A DNA stretch of 64,000 nt, from contig JABJKT010000017.1 in the NCBI GenBank assembly GCA_018660225.1, forward strand, positions 1 to 64,000, read 5' to 3'. Below, one piece after another: positions 37,113-46,619 of the stretch. Made by a program: the position numbers and the translations under genes. Numbering within the stretch: the first letter of the stretch is position 1; each line of letters begins with the position of its first letter. The DNA comes from Kordiimonadaceae bacterium (lineage in GTDB: Bacteria; Pseudomonadota; Alphaproteobacteria; Sphingomonadales; Emcibacteraceae). The notes beneath the pieces were generated by a model, which did not search any database, was not told the origin of the DNA, and worked only from the letters and a program-made list of their open reading frames with translations.

Positions 37113-38026
37113 TTTAAGAGTTGTCCTAATTTCTCGCCAATGGCTTCGGGATTATTTTTATCCCCGCTGACTTCATCATAAAAATCCATATTTCCGTCAT
37201 CATCTAGAACGCGTCCCTTTAACGTCATGACGTCACCGTCTATTGTGGCAAGGCCGGCGATCGGTGTTCGGCATGATCCGTCTAGAATATCTAGCATATG
37301 TCGTTCGGCACGAACCCGAAGTTCGGTTTCTTTATGATTAAGCGGTGCAAGCAGTGTCATCATTTCATTGTTATGGGAGGCAATTTCAATTGTAATGGCC
37401 CCTTGGGCAACGGCGGGCAGGATGTCAGCTGTTTCAACGGGATTAATTCGGTCGTCATTAATGGCCAGGCGATTTAAGCCGGCCATCGCAAGAAACGTCG
37501 CATCGGCTACTTTATCATCAAGCTTTTGTAGTCTGGTTTGTACGTTTCCTCGAAAATTGACTATTTCAAGGTCTGGTCTCAGGGCAAGGGCCTGGGCCTT
37601 TCGTCTTAATGATGATGTACCGACAACGGCCCCTTGTGGAAGATCTCCCAAAGAAGATGCCTTGCTTGAAAGAAAAGCATCGCGAACATCTTCACGGGGC
37701 AAATAACAGGCGAGTTCCAGTCCGGCTGGCAATTTGGTTGGCATGTCTTTTAGGGAATGGACGGCGATATCAATATCACCTTTTTCTAACGCCAGTTCAA
37801 TTTCTTCGGTAAACAGTCCCTTGCCGCCAATTTCACTTAAATTTCTATCGAGAACGCGGTCGCCACGGGTCGACATAACATTAATTTCAATATTATCATC
37901 GTTTAAATGATCATGAGCGTCGATTAACAAGGCTTTGACTTCATAGGCCTGGGCAAGGGCAAGCTTGCTACCGCGGGTGCCTATTATAAGGGAATTTCTG
38001 TCGTTACTGAGAACTGTTTCTTGCAC
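37097..38026 (-). CDS. hemC: Hydroxymethylbilane synthase (porphobilinogen deaminase)
   Basis: IGTRGSKLALAQA; GLFTEEIELALEKGDIDIAVHSLKDMPT; GTSSLRRKAQ; LDGSCRTPIAG. Confidence 0.96.
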   Translation of the reverse strand: MQETVLSNDRNSLIIGTRGSKLALAQAYEVKALLIDAHDHLNDDNIEINVMSTRGDRVLDRNLSEIGGKGLFTEEIELALEKGDIDIAVHSLKDMPTKLPAGLELACYLPREDVRDAFLSSKASSLGDLPQGAVVGTSSLRRKAQALALRPDLEIVNFRGNVQTRLQKLDDKVADATFLAMAGLNRLAINDDRINPVETADILPAVAQGAITIEIASHNNEMMTLLAPLNHKETELRVRAERHMLDILDGSCRTPIAGLATIDGDVMTLKGRVLDDDGNMDFYDEVSGDKNNPEAIGEKLGQLLKCASS

Positions 38027-38114
38027 TGGTGTTGTCCAAATGTTAGAGCCATTAGTATATTTAAATGTTTATGTTATAAGGTTTAATGGAAATTCAAATA
38101 CGAAGCCAGCAAAG

Positions 38115-39212
38115 ATGATAAAAAATATTAATAATTCTCCTTCACTTATTATGGGCATTGAAAGTAGTTGCGATGAAACGGCAGTTGCTATTGTTTCAAG
38201 TGAAAAAGAAATTCTTGCCAACATTATTCTAACCCAACTTGAAGAGCATAAACCATATGGCGGCGTTGTGCCGGAAATTGCCGCGCGTTCGCATATTGAC
38301 CATCTGAATGGCCTTGTTCGTGAAGCACTTGGCAAGGCAAAAGTAGAGCTAGACGACTTGTCGGCGATTGCAGTGACTTCTGGCCCTGGCTTAATCGGCG
38401 GGGTAATGGTCGGGCTGATGACAGCGAAAGCTATCGCTTTTTCAAAAAACCTGCCGCTTATCAGCGTAAATCATCTTGAGGGACATGCGCTATCTATTCG
38501 GCTGACGGAAGAAATAGAGTTTCCTTATTTGCTGCTTCTTGTATCAGGAGGACACTGTCAGCTTCTCGTCGTTAAGGGGGTCGGTGATTATGAACGGCTT
38601 GGCACAACTATTGACGATGCGGCGGGCGAAGCGTTTGATAAAACGGCTAAAATTCTTGGTCTGGATTATCCCGGCGGTCCGGCTGTGGAAAAAGCGGCGC
38701 TGAAGGGCGATAGTTCTCGGTTTAAATTTCCAAGACCACTTAAAGGAAAGCCGGGCAGTAATTTTTCATTTTCCGGCCTTAAAACGGCAGTGGTGCGCGC
38801 TAAAGAAAAGCTGCTGGCGGAACAGGACGGCACGTTAACGAGAGCGGATATCTGCGATCTTGCGGCAAGTTTTCAGATGGCCTTAACAGATGCTATAATC
38901 GACCGGGTAAAAAACGGCATTGATTATTATCTTGAACATTACCCGCTAAATGACCATATGTTGGTGGTAGCCGGTGGTGTTGCAGCAAATAGTAAGATAA
39001 AAGAAAAGTTGTCTGGATTATGTGAGGGGCGAGGATTAAAATTAAAAGCGCCACCACTTGAGCTCTGCACCGATAATGGAGCAATGATCGCCTGGGTCGG
39101 GGTAGAGAAATTCGAAGAAGAGCAATTTTCTGAGCTCGATGTTAGTGCGGTCGCAAGGTGGCCGCTTGATCCAGATGCACCACCCGCAATAGGGGCCGGT
39201 GTAAAAGCATAA
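38115..39212 (+). CDS. tsaD: tRNA N6-adenosine threonylcarbamoyltransferase
   Basis: MGIESSCDETAVAIV; GVVPEIAARSHIDHL; LLLVSGGHCQLL. Start moved to MIKNINNSPS; the track start is upstream in the hemC 5' region. Confidence 0.95.
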   Translation: MIKNINNSPSLIMGIESSCDETAVAIVSSEKEILANIILTQLEEHKPYGGVVPEIAARSHIDHLNGLVREALGKAKVELDDLSAIAVTSGPGLIGGVMVGLMTAKAIAFSKNLPLISVNHLEGHALSIRLTEEIEFPYLLLLVSGGHCQLLVVKGVGDYERLGTTIDDAAGEAFDKTAKILGLDYPGGPAVEKAALKGDSSRFKFPRPLKGKPGSNFSFSGLKTAVVRAKEKLLAEQDGTLTRADICDLAASFQMALTDAIIDRVKNGIDYYLEHYPLNDHMLVVAGGVAANSKIKEKLSGLCEGRGLKLKAPPLELCTDNGAMIAWVGVEKFEEEQFSELDVSAVARWPLDPDAPPAIGAGVKA

Positions 39213-39241
39213 TGTAATAAAAATAATAAGACGGGTAATTG

Positions 39242-40252
39242 ATGGAAGATAATATTAAGCAAAAGACGAGCATAAGCGTCATTGGTGCTGGGGCATGGGG
39301 AACCGCGCTTGCGCATTTATCGGCAAATGCGGGGTGCGAGGTTAACTTGTGGGCTCTTGAAGAGGACGTCGTGACGTCAATAAACGAAAGACATGAGAAT
39401 GAAACCTACCTACCAGGCGTAACGCTTTCGAAAGATATATCGGCGACCAATGATCTCGCAAAAATTGCCAGCGCGGAGTTTATTTTTGTGGTGACGCCGG
39501 CGCAATTTGTCCGCTCCTTACTAGTTGAGCTTAAACCTCTTATATCCGAAAAGGCGGCGGTCGTACTATGTGCCAAGGGGATAGAACAGTCTACCGGTAA
39601 GATAATGAGTGAAGTTGTCTCTGAAATATTACCTAAAACGCCGCTGGTTGTTCTTTCGGGGCCAACTTTTGCCCGTGAAGTTGCTCTTGGGTTACCGTCT
39701 GCGGTAACGATAGCCTCAAAATATCAACAGATTACCACAAGACTTTCCGCTGCAATTGGTCAGCCAACTTTTAGACCATATGCATCGCGTGATGTGGTGG
39801 GGGCTGAAATTGGCGGTGCACTGAAAAATGTTTTTGCCATTGCCTGCGGTGTCACTACCGGCAAGAAAATGGGCGATAATGCCCGCGCCGCACTAATCAC
39901 CAGAAGCCTTTCGGAAATGGTTCGCTTTGGCGAGAGGTACGGCGCAGACAGATCAACCATGATGGGTCTTTGCGGGCTTGGGGATTTAATACTGACCTGC
40001 TCTTCGACCCAATCAAGGAATATGTCTTTAGGGATTGCGATCGGCGAAGGGAAAACTGTTGCGGAACTTATGGAGGGGCGTAAAACGGTCGCTGAAGGGT
40101 ATCATACATCCTCAGTGCTTGCGAAAATATGCCGCGAGGAACAAATTGACTTGCCAATTGTTATGGCTGTGAATGATATTCTTCATGAAGGTGAAGATGT
40201 TGATACGGTTATTACGGATCTACTTAATAGACCGTTTGTATCTGAAATTTAA
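39242..40252 (+). CDS. gpsA: Glycerol-3-phosphate dehydrogenase (NAD(P)+)
   Basis: SVIGAGAWGTALAHL; VLSGPTFAREVALGLPSAVTIAS; GLGDLILTCSSTQSRN. Confidence 0.96.
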   Translation: MEDNIKQKTSISVIGAGAWGTALAHLSANAGCEVNLWALEEDVVTSINERHENETYLPGVTLSKDISATNDLAKIASAEFIFVVTPAQFVRSLLVELKPLISEKAAVVLCAKGIEQSTGKIMSEVVSEILPKTPLVVLSGPTFAREVALGLPSAVTIASKYQQITTRLSAAIGQPTFRPYASRDVVGAEIGGALKNVFAIACGVTTGKKMGDNARAALITRSLSEMVRFGERYGADRSTMMGLCGLGDLILTCSSTQSRNMSLGIAIGEGKTVAELMEGRKTVAEGYHTSSVLAKICREEQIDLPIVMAVNDILHEGEDVDTVITDLLNRPFVSEI

Positions 40253-40270
40253 AAATAAAAAGGAAATAAA

Positions 40271-40570
40271 ATGCAATTTATAATTACGGCTTTTGATAAA
40301 GAAAACAGTCTTGATCTTCGTATGAGCGTCAGGGCGGATCATTTGGCCTATGCAAACGAAAAAGGTATCACTCTTATTGCCGGTCCACTGCTTACGGAGA
40401 GCGATGATCCAAAACCAAGAGGCAGCATGATTATTATTGAAGCCGACAGCAAACAAGCCGCTGAAGAATATGCTGCCAATGACCCCTACGCAAAAGCAGG
40501 TCTTTTTGATAAAGTGACCGTACGCCCGTGGATGGCCGCTATCGGGAGCTGGCTTCCTTCAAGTGATTAA
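40271..40570 (+). CDS. YciI family protein
   Basis: R.SVRADHLAYA...GPLL....PRGSMIIIEADSKQAAEEYAANDPYAKAGLFDKVTVRPW. Confidence 0.85.
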   Translation: MQFIITAFDKENSLDLRMSVRADHLAYANEKGITLIAGPLLTESDDPKPRGSMIIIEADSKQAAEEYAANDPYAKAGLFDKVTVRPWMAAIGSWLPSSD

Positions 40571-40928
40571 ACTAAGCGCTATAAATGTCGGGCTGGGCGT
40601 CGGCGATATTTTATGTTCACTCAACGACATAGAAGATGGCTGCGCTAAGGAATTTTCTTACCGTTCGGACCGTGATATTTATGATATTTTCATTCAACGT
40701 CACGGGGGAGATGTTTTTGCCTTCGTCAATAATTGTCCGCACGCCGGAATGCCGCTCAATATGGAAGCGGGGAAATTTATGGAAAAAACAGGTAAATATC
40801 TGATGTGCCATACCCACGGCGCGCTATTTCAATTATCAGACGGACTTTGTGTGGCGGGACCCTGCAACGGGGCATCCTTGCAATCCGTCGATGTCCTGAT
40901 TGAAAAGGGCAATATAATAGTTGTCTAA
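40563..40928 (+). CDS. Rieske-type [2Fe-2S] protein
   Basis: NNCPHAGMPLN ... CHTHGALFQLSDGLC; GTG start overlapping the previous gene. Confidence 0.85.
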   Translation: MIKLSAINVGLGVGDILCSLNDIEDGCAKEFSYRSDRDIYDIFIQRHGGDVFAFVNNCPHAGMPLNMEAGKFMEKTGKYLMCHTHGALFQLSDGLCVAGPCNGASLQSVDVLIEKGNIIVV

Positions 40929-40929
40929 A

Positions 40930-41556
40930 ATGAATAATATCCCACTGTTATATAACGGGCCGGATGAGGCAAAAAGTTTGTATATTTTTGCTCACGGGGC
41001 CGGCGCGCCGATGGACACGGAATTTATGAACTATTTTACGGATCATTTGGCAGACGCCGGCGTCAGGATATTAAGGTTTGAATTTCCTTATATGGCACTA
41101 AGAAGAGATGGTCATGGCCGCCGCCCACCGAACGGTCAGAAAATATTACTGGAAACGTGGCGTCAGGTTATCTCAAAAGCCAGAGAAACCCACAAGGGCG
41201 CGATATATATTGGCGGTAAATCCATGGGAGGACGAATGGCATCAATGATCGCTGATGAATGCAGTGTTTCGGGATTGATCCTGCTGGGATATCCCTTTTA
41301 TGCACCGAAAAAAATTGATAAGCCTAGGATTGAGCATTTAATCGACATAAAGACGCCGACGTTAATATTGCAGGGCGAACGGGATGTTATGGGATCGAAA
41401 GAAGTGGTTGAAAAATACCCGCTTTCAAAAAACATAAACATAAGTTGGGTCACTGACGGCGACCACGGACTAGTTCCGAGAAAGAAATCTGGCCTAACGA
41501 GCGAAGATAATTATAGCGCTGCCATAACAATAATTCGTAATTTTCTTAAAAATTAG
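40930..41556 (+). CDS. Alpha/beta hydrolase (KANL3/Tex30-type dienelactone hydrolase-like)
   Basis: LYIFAHGAGAPMDTEFM; GGKSMGGRMASM; LILLGYPF; GDHGL. Confidence 0.85.
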   Translation: MNNIPLLYNGPDEAKSLYIFAHGAGAPMDTEFMNYFTDHLADAGVRILRFEFPYMALRRDGHGRRPPNGQKILLETWRQVISKARETHKGAIYIGGKSMGGRMASMIADECSVSGLILLGYPFYAPKKIDKPRIEHLIDIKTPTLILQGERDVMGSKEVVEKYPLSKNINISWVTDGDHGLVPRKKSGLTSEDNYSAAITIIRNFLKN

Positions 41557-41611
41557 CAATTATAATCACTTGATTTTAAAATTAGGTCGTTATAAGACTG
41601 TCCGTTAACAA

Positions 41612-41633
41612 TATATAAAGGTTTCTTTATATA
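41612..41633. repeat. Hairpin TATATAAAG-GTTT-CTTTATATA in metK leader
   Basis: 9-bp perfect inverted repeat 40 nt upstream of the metK start. Confidence 0.6.
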
Positions 41634-41672
41634 ATAGAATCTTTATGAATATTATTAGCCAGGAGCAATAAC

Positions 41673-42839
41673 GTGAGCAGAGAGAATTATTTATTTACAA
41701 GTGAATCCGTATCTGAAGGTCATCCGGATAAAGTATCGGACCGTATATCGGACTGTATTGTTGACAAATTTCTGGCCGCAGATCCTCAGTCGCGCGTTGC
41801 CGTTGAAACACTGACCACCACAAACAGAGTTGTATTAGCGGGTGAAGTACGAGGCCCTGAAAGCATTACAAAGGATGTGATGGAAGAAGCGGCACGGAGT
41901 GCCGTTCGTGATATTGGTTATGAGCAAGACGGCTTTCACTGGAAAAATATGGCCGTTGAAGTTCATGTTCACGAGCAGTCAACGGATATCGCCATGGGCG
42001 TTGATGCGTCCGGTAATAAAGATGAAGGTGCCGGCGATCAGGGCATTATGTTTGGCTATGCGACAAATGAAACCGAATCGTTAATGCCGGCTACTTTGGA
42101 TATTTCTCATAAAATTTTAAAATCCATGGCCGGCGAACGCCATGCGAGCGATGTTAAAGAATTAGGCCCAGATTCAAAAAGTCAGGTTACCCTGAGATAT
42201 GAAAATGGTAAACCAGTACGCGCAACGTCAGTTGTTGTATCGACCCAGCATAGCGCGGATACAAGTCAGGCCCGTGTGCGTGATATCGTTCTTCCGCATA
42301 TTAAAAAGATACTACCTGAAGGATGGATGCCCGCCGACGAAGAACTTTATATTAATCCGACAGGCCAGTTTATTATTGGTGGCCCGGACGGCGATGCCGG
42401 TCTTACGGGCCGTAAAATCATTGTTGATACTTACGGCGGGGCGGCACAGCATGGCGGCGGAGCGTTTTCAGGAAAAGATCCGACAAAAGTGGACCGTTCA
42501 GCGGCCTATGTGACAAGATATCTTGCTAAAAATGTTGTTGCGGCAGGTCTTGCAGATCGCTGCACAATTCAGCTTGCTTATGCGATCGGTGTTTCTAAGC
42601 CATTATCGCTTTATGTTGATTTCCATCAAACCGGTCATGTTGATCCGGCAAAGCTTGAAAGGGTTCTAGGGACCGTAATGGACTTAAGTCCGCGCGGTAT
42701 TCGTGAACATCTTGGCCTAAACAAGCCTATCTATGAAAGAACGGCGGCATATGGTCATTTCGGACGTGATCCAGAAGCGGATGGCGGCTTTTCATGGGAA
42801 AAACTTGATTTGGTTAATGCACTCAAGGCGGAATTCTAA
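41673..42839 (+). CDS. metK: S-adenosylmethionine synthetase
   Basis: [54 protein letters not shown] start. Confidence 0.98.
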   Translation: MSRENYLFTSESVSEGHPDKVSDRISDCIVDKFLAADPQSRVAVETLTTTNRVVLAGEVRGPESITKDVMEEAARSAVRDIGYEQDGFHWKNMAVEVHVHEQSTDIAMGVDASGNKDEGAGDQGIMFGYATNETESLMPATLDISHKILKSMAGERHASDVKELGPDSKSQVTLRYENGKPVRATSVVVSTQHSADTSQARVRDIVLPHIKKILPEGWMPADEELYINPTGQFIIGGPDGDAGLTGRKIIVDTYGGAAQHGGGAFSGKDPTKVDRSAAYVTRYLAKNVVAAGLADRCTIQLAYAIGVSKPLSLYVDFHQTGHVDPAKLERVLGTVMDLSPRGIREHLGLNKPIYERTAAYGHFGRDPEADGGFSWEKLDLVNALKAEF

Positions 42840-42851
42840 TAATATCAGCTA

Positions 42852-43565
42852 ATGAAAGATCTAGAAGACATTCAGGGCAGCCGTGTTTACGGACGGCGCC
42901 TTGCTAAACCACTAAAAAAAACAAGCGCGGCTAGACTGGAAAAATATTTTTCTCTCTATTCAATTTCGCTTGAGCAAAATGAAACCATTGATGTCAGCCA
43001 ATTATTTGACCATGAGCCAAAAGAAGTTTGGCTTGAAATTGGTTTTGGCAAGGGCGAGCATTTGATAGAGCAGGCTAAGGCCAATCCTGATGTCGGATTT
43101 ATTGGCTGCGAACCATTTGTAAATGGCGTTTCGGGAATGGTTGATCACATGGACCGGGAAGGCTTAAGCAATATCCGTTTTTTTATGAATGATGCCCGCC
43201 TTTTAATGGATGCCTTGCCGGACGGCGTAATTTCACGGGCGTTTATTTTATTTCCCGACCCCTGGCCCAAAAAACGTCATCACAAAAGGCGCATTGTCAG
43301 TGTGGGAAATTTAAAAGTTCTATCAAGGCTCTTAAAAGATAATGCAGAGCTTCGAATAGGCACAGACCATCATGATTATTGTCGTTGGATTTTGGCAAGG
43401 TTAATGGAAAACCCCGACTTTAACTGGAAATCAGATCATCCTGATGACTGGCATAATAGGCCGGATGACTGGCCCTCAACGCGCTACGAGAAAAAAGCCC
43501 TTAAGCAGGGTCGCAAAAGCAGTTATATGACGTTTATTCGCACATCCCGCAAAGCGACAAAATAA
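42852..43565 (+). CDS. trmB: tRNA (guanine-N7-)-methyltransferase
   Basis: WLEIGFGKGEHL; FILFPDPWPKKRHHKRRIV; RIGTDHHDYCRW. Confidence 0.95.
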   Translation: MKDLEDIQGSRVYGRRLAKPLKKTSAARLEKYFSLYSISLEQNETIDVSQLFDHEPKEVWLEIGFGKGEHLIEQAKANPDVGFIGCEPFVNGVSGMVDHMDREGLSNIRFFMNDARLLMDALPDGVISRAFILFPDPWPKKRHHKRRIVSVGNLKVLSRLLKDNAELRIGTDHHDYCRWILARLMENPDFNWKSDHPDDWHNRPDDWPSTRYEKKALKQGRKSSYMTFIRTSRKATK

Positions 43566-43673
43566 TATAATAAACATGGCCTAATTTTGGCCCAAAATAA
43601 AGAACTTGAAGTTCTAAAATATTACTCTATATATATAGCCATCCGAATCACTTGAAATTGTTATTATTTTGGT

Positions 43674-43706
43674 GCGGGCAAGTGTTTCACTGGCCTGCCT
43701 TTTTGT
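43674..43706 (+). terminator. Terminator-like hairpin upstream of rimP (trmB terminator or rimP-nusA leader attenuator)
   Basis: GCGGGCAAGTG-TTT-CACTGGCCTGC followed by CTTTTTGTTTGT. Confidence 0.65.
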
Positions 43707-43736
43707 TTGTACTAAAATTATTTTGGAAACTAGTTA

Positions 43737-44237
43737 ATGTCGAGCATGTTGACAGATAAAATTGCTGCCCTGATTGAGCCCACTATCGATAGCTTGGGCT
43801 ATGAACTTGTACGCGTTCAGCTTTTTAGCTCACCGCGTGGTGGCGCGTCAACATTGCAGATAATGGCTGAAGCAGCAGACGGCACAATGACCGTTGAAGC
43901 TTGCGCGAAAATAAGCCGTGATATTTCAGTAATTATGGATGTTGAAGACCCGATTAATAGTGAATATGTGCTTGAGGTCAGCTCCCCTGGACTTGACCGT
44001 CCGCTGACCCGCTTAAAAGACTTTGTTAATTACGCAGGTTTTGAGACCAAAGTGGAAATGGACCAGGCGGTTGATAAAAGAAGACGTTTTAGGGGTAAGT
44101 TACTCGGTGTGGAAGATGAATTAATTTTACTGGATGTGGAAGGGGAAGTTTATAAACTTCACTTTGATGATATCCAGAAAGCTAAATTGGTAATGACAGA
44201 TGAATTGGCGGCCGCTGCTACGGCTAACCCATCATAG
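43737..44237 (+). CDS. rimP: Ribosome maturation factor RimP
   Basis: Size and position before nusA; YVLEVSSPGLDRPL. Confidence 0.95.
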   Translation: MSSMLTDKIAALIEPTIDSLGYELVRVQLFSSPRGGASTLQIMAEAADGTMTVEACAKISRDISVIMDVEDPINSEYVLEVSSPGLDRPLTRLKDFVNYAGFETKVEMDQAVDKRRRFRGKLLGVEDELILLDVEGEVYKLHFDDIQKAKLVMTDELAAAATANPS

Positions 44238-44310
44238 GTCATTACTGCAAAACCATAAAGAATGATAAGTGGCCTGATAGGTCGATATTAAGATACTGGA
44301 GCTTAAGAGT

Positions 44311-45900
44311 ATGACAGCAGTAAGCGCAAATAGATTAGAGCTTTTACAAATTTCCGATGCGGTGGCTCGGGAAAAAGGCATTGATAAAGAAATTGTTCTC
44401 GGCGCAATGGAAGAGGCTATCCAAAAAGCGGCTCGTTCGCGTTATGGTATGGAGAATGAGATTAAAGCTCATATTGACCGCAAAACAGGTGATATTAAAT
44501 TATACCGGGTTCTTGAGGTTGTTGAGAATGTTGAAAATCATTCTACAGAAATTACCGTTGAAGATGCTGGACAGTATAAAGAAGATGCTGCCATCGGCGA
44601 TATTCTGGCAGACGAGCTTCCGGCGATTGACTTTGGCCGTGTTGCGGCGCAAACGGCTAAGCAGGTTATCGTGCAAAAAGTACGTGAAGCTGAACGGGCC
44701 CGTCAGTTCGAAGAATATAAAGATAAAATCGGTGATCTTATTAATGGCGTTGTAAAACGTGTTGAATATGGCAATGTAATTGTAGACCTTGGTTCTGCAG
44801 AAGCGATTATTCGCCGCGACCAGCTTATCCCGAGAGAACATATTCGTAATGGTGAGCGTGTTCGCGCGATAATCCTTGATGTTCGTGAAGAACCAAGAGG
44901 GCCACAAATTTTCTTATCAAGAAGCCATCCAGACTTTATGGCGAAATTATTTGCCGGTGAAGTTCCAGAAATTTATGACGGTGTTATCGGTATTGTTGGC
45001 GTAAGTCGCGACCCGGGAAGCCGTGCGAAAATTGCGGTTACAAGTAATGATCCAAGTATTGATCCTGTCGGCGCCTGCGTTGGTATGCGCGGTAGTCGTG
45101 TTCAAGCGGTTGTTGAAGAGCTTCAGGGCGAAAAAATTGATATCATTCAGTGGTCGCCAGATCCTGCGACTTACATTATTCGCGCGCTTGCGCCGGCTAG
45201 TGTTTCAAAAGTGGTTATTGATGAAGATGCAGGACGCATGGATGTTGTGGTCGGCGAAGATCAATTAAGTCTTGCTATTGGCCGTCGCGGTCAAAATGTT
45301 CGCTTGGCCTCGCAACTAGCCGAATGGCAGGTTGATATTATGACGGAAGCTGATGAAAGTGAACGTCGTCAGAAAGAATATAAAGAGCGCAGTGAACTCT
45401 TTATGGATAAACTGGATGTTGATGAAACTCTTGCGCTTCTCCTTGTCGGGGAAGGATTCCGTAACCTTGAAGAAGTAGCTTATGTGGCTGCTGACGAGTT
45501 TGCCGGTATTGAGGGTTTTGATATGGCGCTAGTGGAAGAACTCCAGTCCCGTGCCAGAGAAGCGCTCGGGGCAATAGCAGAAGAAGCAGAAGGCAAACGT
45601 AAAGAACTTGGTGTTGAAGATGATCTTGCCGCCATCGAAGGTTTGACGGCATCGATGCTCGTCACACTTGGTAAAGCCGGCGTTAAAACGCTTGATGATC
45701 TTGGTGACCTTGCCGGTGATGAGCTTACGAGTAAGGAAGACGGACTGCTTCGCGATTATGATTTAAGCCTTGATCAAGCCAATGAAATTATTATGGCAGC
45801 ACGTGCCCATTGGTTTGAAGATGAAGAGGTGGTTGAAGAACAAGCCACTGAGGGTGACGCCGAGGAAGAAGCAAAAGCCGCTTCTGAGCCAGTGGAATAG
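44311..45900 (+). CDS. nusA: Transcription termination/antitermination protein NusA
   Basis: S1 and KH regions: IDPVGACVGMRGSRVQAVVEELQGEKIDII; AIGRRGQNVRLASQL. Confidence 0.98.
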   Translation: MTAVSANRLELLQISDAVAREKGIDKEIVLGAMEEAIQKAARSRYGMENEIKAHIDRKTGDIKLYRVLEVVENVENHSTEITVEDAGQYKEDAAIGDILADELPAIDFGRVAAQTAKQVIVQKVREAERARQFEEYKDKIGDLINGVVKRVEYGNVIVDLGSAEAIIRRDQLIPREHIRNGERVRAIILDVREEPRGPQIFLSRSHPDFMAKLFAGEVPEIYDGVIGIVGVSRDPGSRAKIAVTSNDPSIDPVGACVGMRGSRVQAVVEELQGEKIDIIQWSPDPATYIIRALAPASVSKVVIDEDAGRMDVVVGEDQLSLAIGRRGQNVRLASQLAEWQVDIMTEADESERRQKEYKERSELFMDKLDVDETLALLLVGEGFRNLEEVAYVAADEFAGIEGFDMALVEELQSRAREALGAIAEEAEGKRKELGVEDDLAAIEGLTASMLVTLGKAGVKTLDDLGDLAGDELTSKEDGLLRDYDLSLDQANEIIMAARAHWFEDEEVVEEQATEGDAEEEAKAASEPVE

Positions 45901-45911
45901 GATGATGTACT

Positions 45912-46550
45912 GTGACCAAAGAAGTGAGACAGCGAAAATGTTTGGTCAGTGGGCAAGTCTATCCTGCATATGAATTAATTCGTTTTGTGTGCGGTCCTGA
46001 CGGAACAATTGTTCCCGATGTGGCGGCAAAACTTCCCGGCAGAGGATGCTGGGTACTAGCAAAGCGGGAGGTCTTGGAAGAGGCCATAAAGAAAAAAATA
46101 TTTTTACGTTTTGGCTATCAGGTAAAGAAGAACAATAAAAAGAAAGATATTGAAGAACTTGATCAGCAAAGCGGTGAAGAAAAAATAAAATCCATATTGG
46201 TCAGAGATGACCTTGTGGACCAAATAGAAGAACTATTGCATAAGCGGTGTTTGGATTATTTGGGGCTTGCTAATCGGGCTGGAAATATATTATCTGGTTT
46301 TGAAAAAGTTAGGGCAGCTTTAAAGACGGGTAAAACGAATGTTTTACTAACGGCGTGTGACGGCGCGACAAACGGACGCAGTAAAATGTGTCAGGGACTT
46401 GATAATTTAAGGGTAATAGATATGTTTGCCCGCGATGATTTAAGTCAGGCGATCGGGGCACCAAATGCAGTGCATTTAGCATTACTGCCCGGTGGAATAA
46501 GGTCAAGTTTATTACGGGAAATATCCCGTTATGAGCTCTGTAAAAAATAG
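45912..46550 (+). CDS. YlxR-like (DUF448) RNA-binding protein with L7Ae-like C-terminal domain
   Basis: RQRKCLVSGQVYPAYELIRFV; LPGRGCWV; GLANRAGNILSGFEKV; between nusA and infB. Confidence 0.85.
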   Translation: MTKEVRQRKCLVSGQVYPAYELIRFVCGPDGTIVPDVAAKLPGRGCWVLAKREVLEEAIKKKIFLRFGYQVKKNNKKKDIEELDQQSGEEKIKSILVRDDLVDQIEELLHKRCLDYLGLANRAGNILSGFEKVRAALKTGKTNVLLTACDGATNGRSKMCQGLDNLRVIDMFARDDLSQAIGAPNAVHLALLPGGIRSSLLREISRYELCKK

Positions 46551-46619
46551 GTTATAAAATAAAGCCATTTTTTATTTTTTATGTTAAAAGTAAAATATGG
46601 TTTTTAAGGCGATAAAAGA

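Noticed and set aside
37965-38114. Upstream extension of TsaD in the ORF track
   Set aside because: The extension overlaps the hemC 5' region antisense and lacks TsaD similarity; MIKNINNSPSLIMGIESSCDET is the natural start.
41557-41672. Possible SAM riboswitch upstream of metK
   Set aside because: I could not fit SAM-I, SAM-II or SAM/SAH conserved cores; only a short AT-rich hairpin is evident. An Infernal/Rfam scan would decide.
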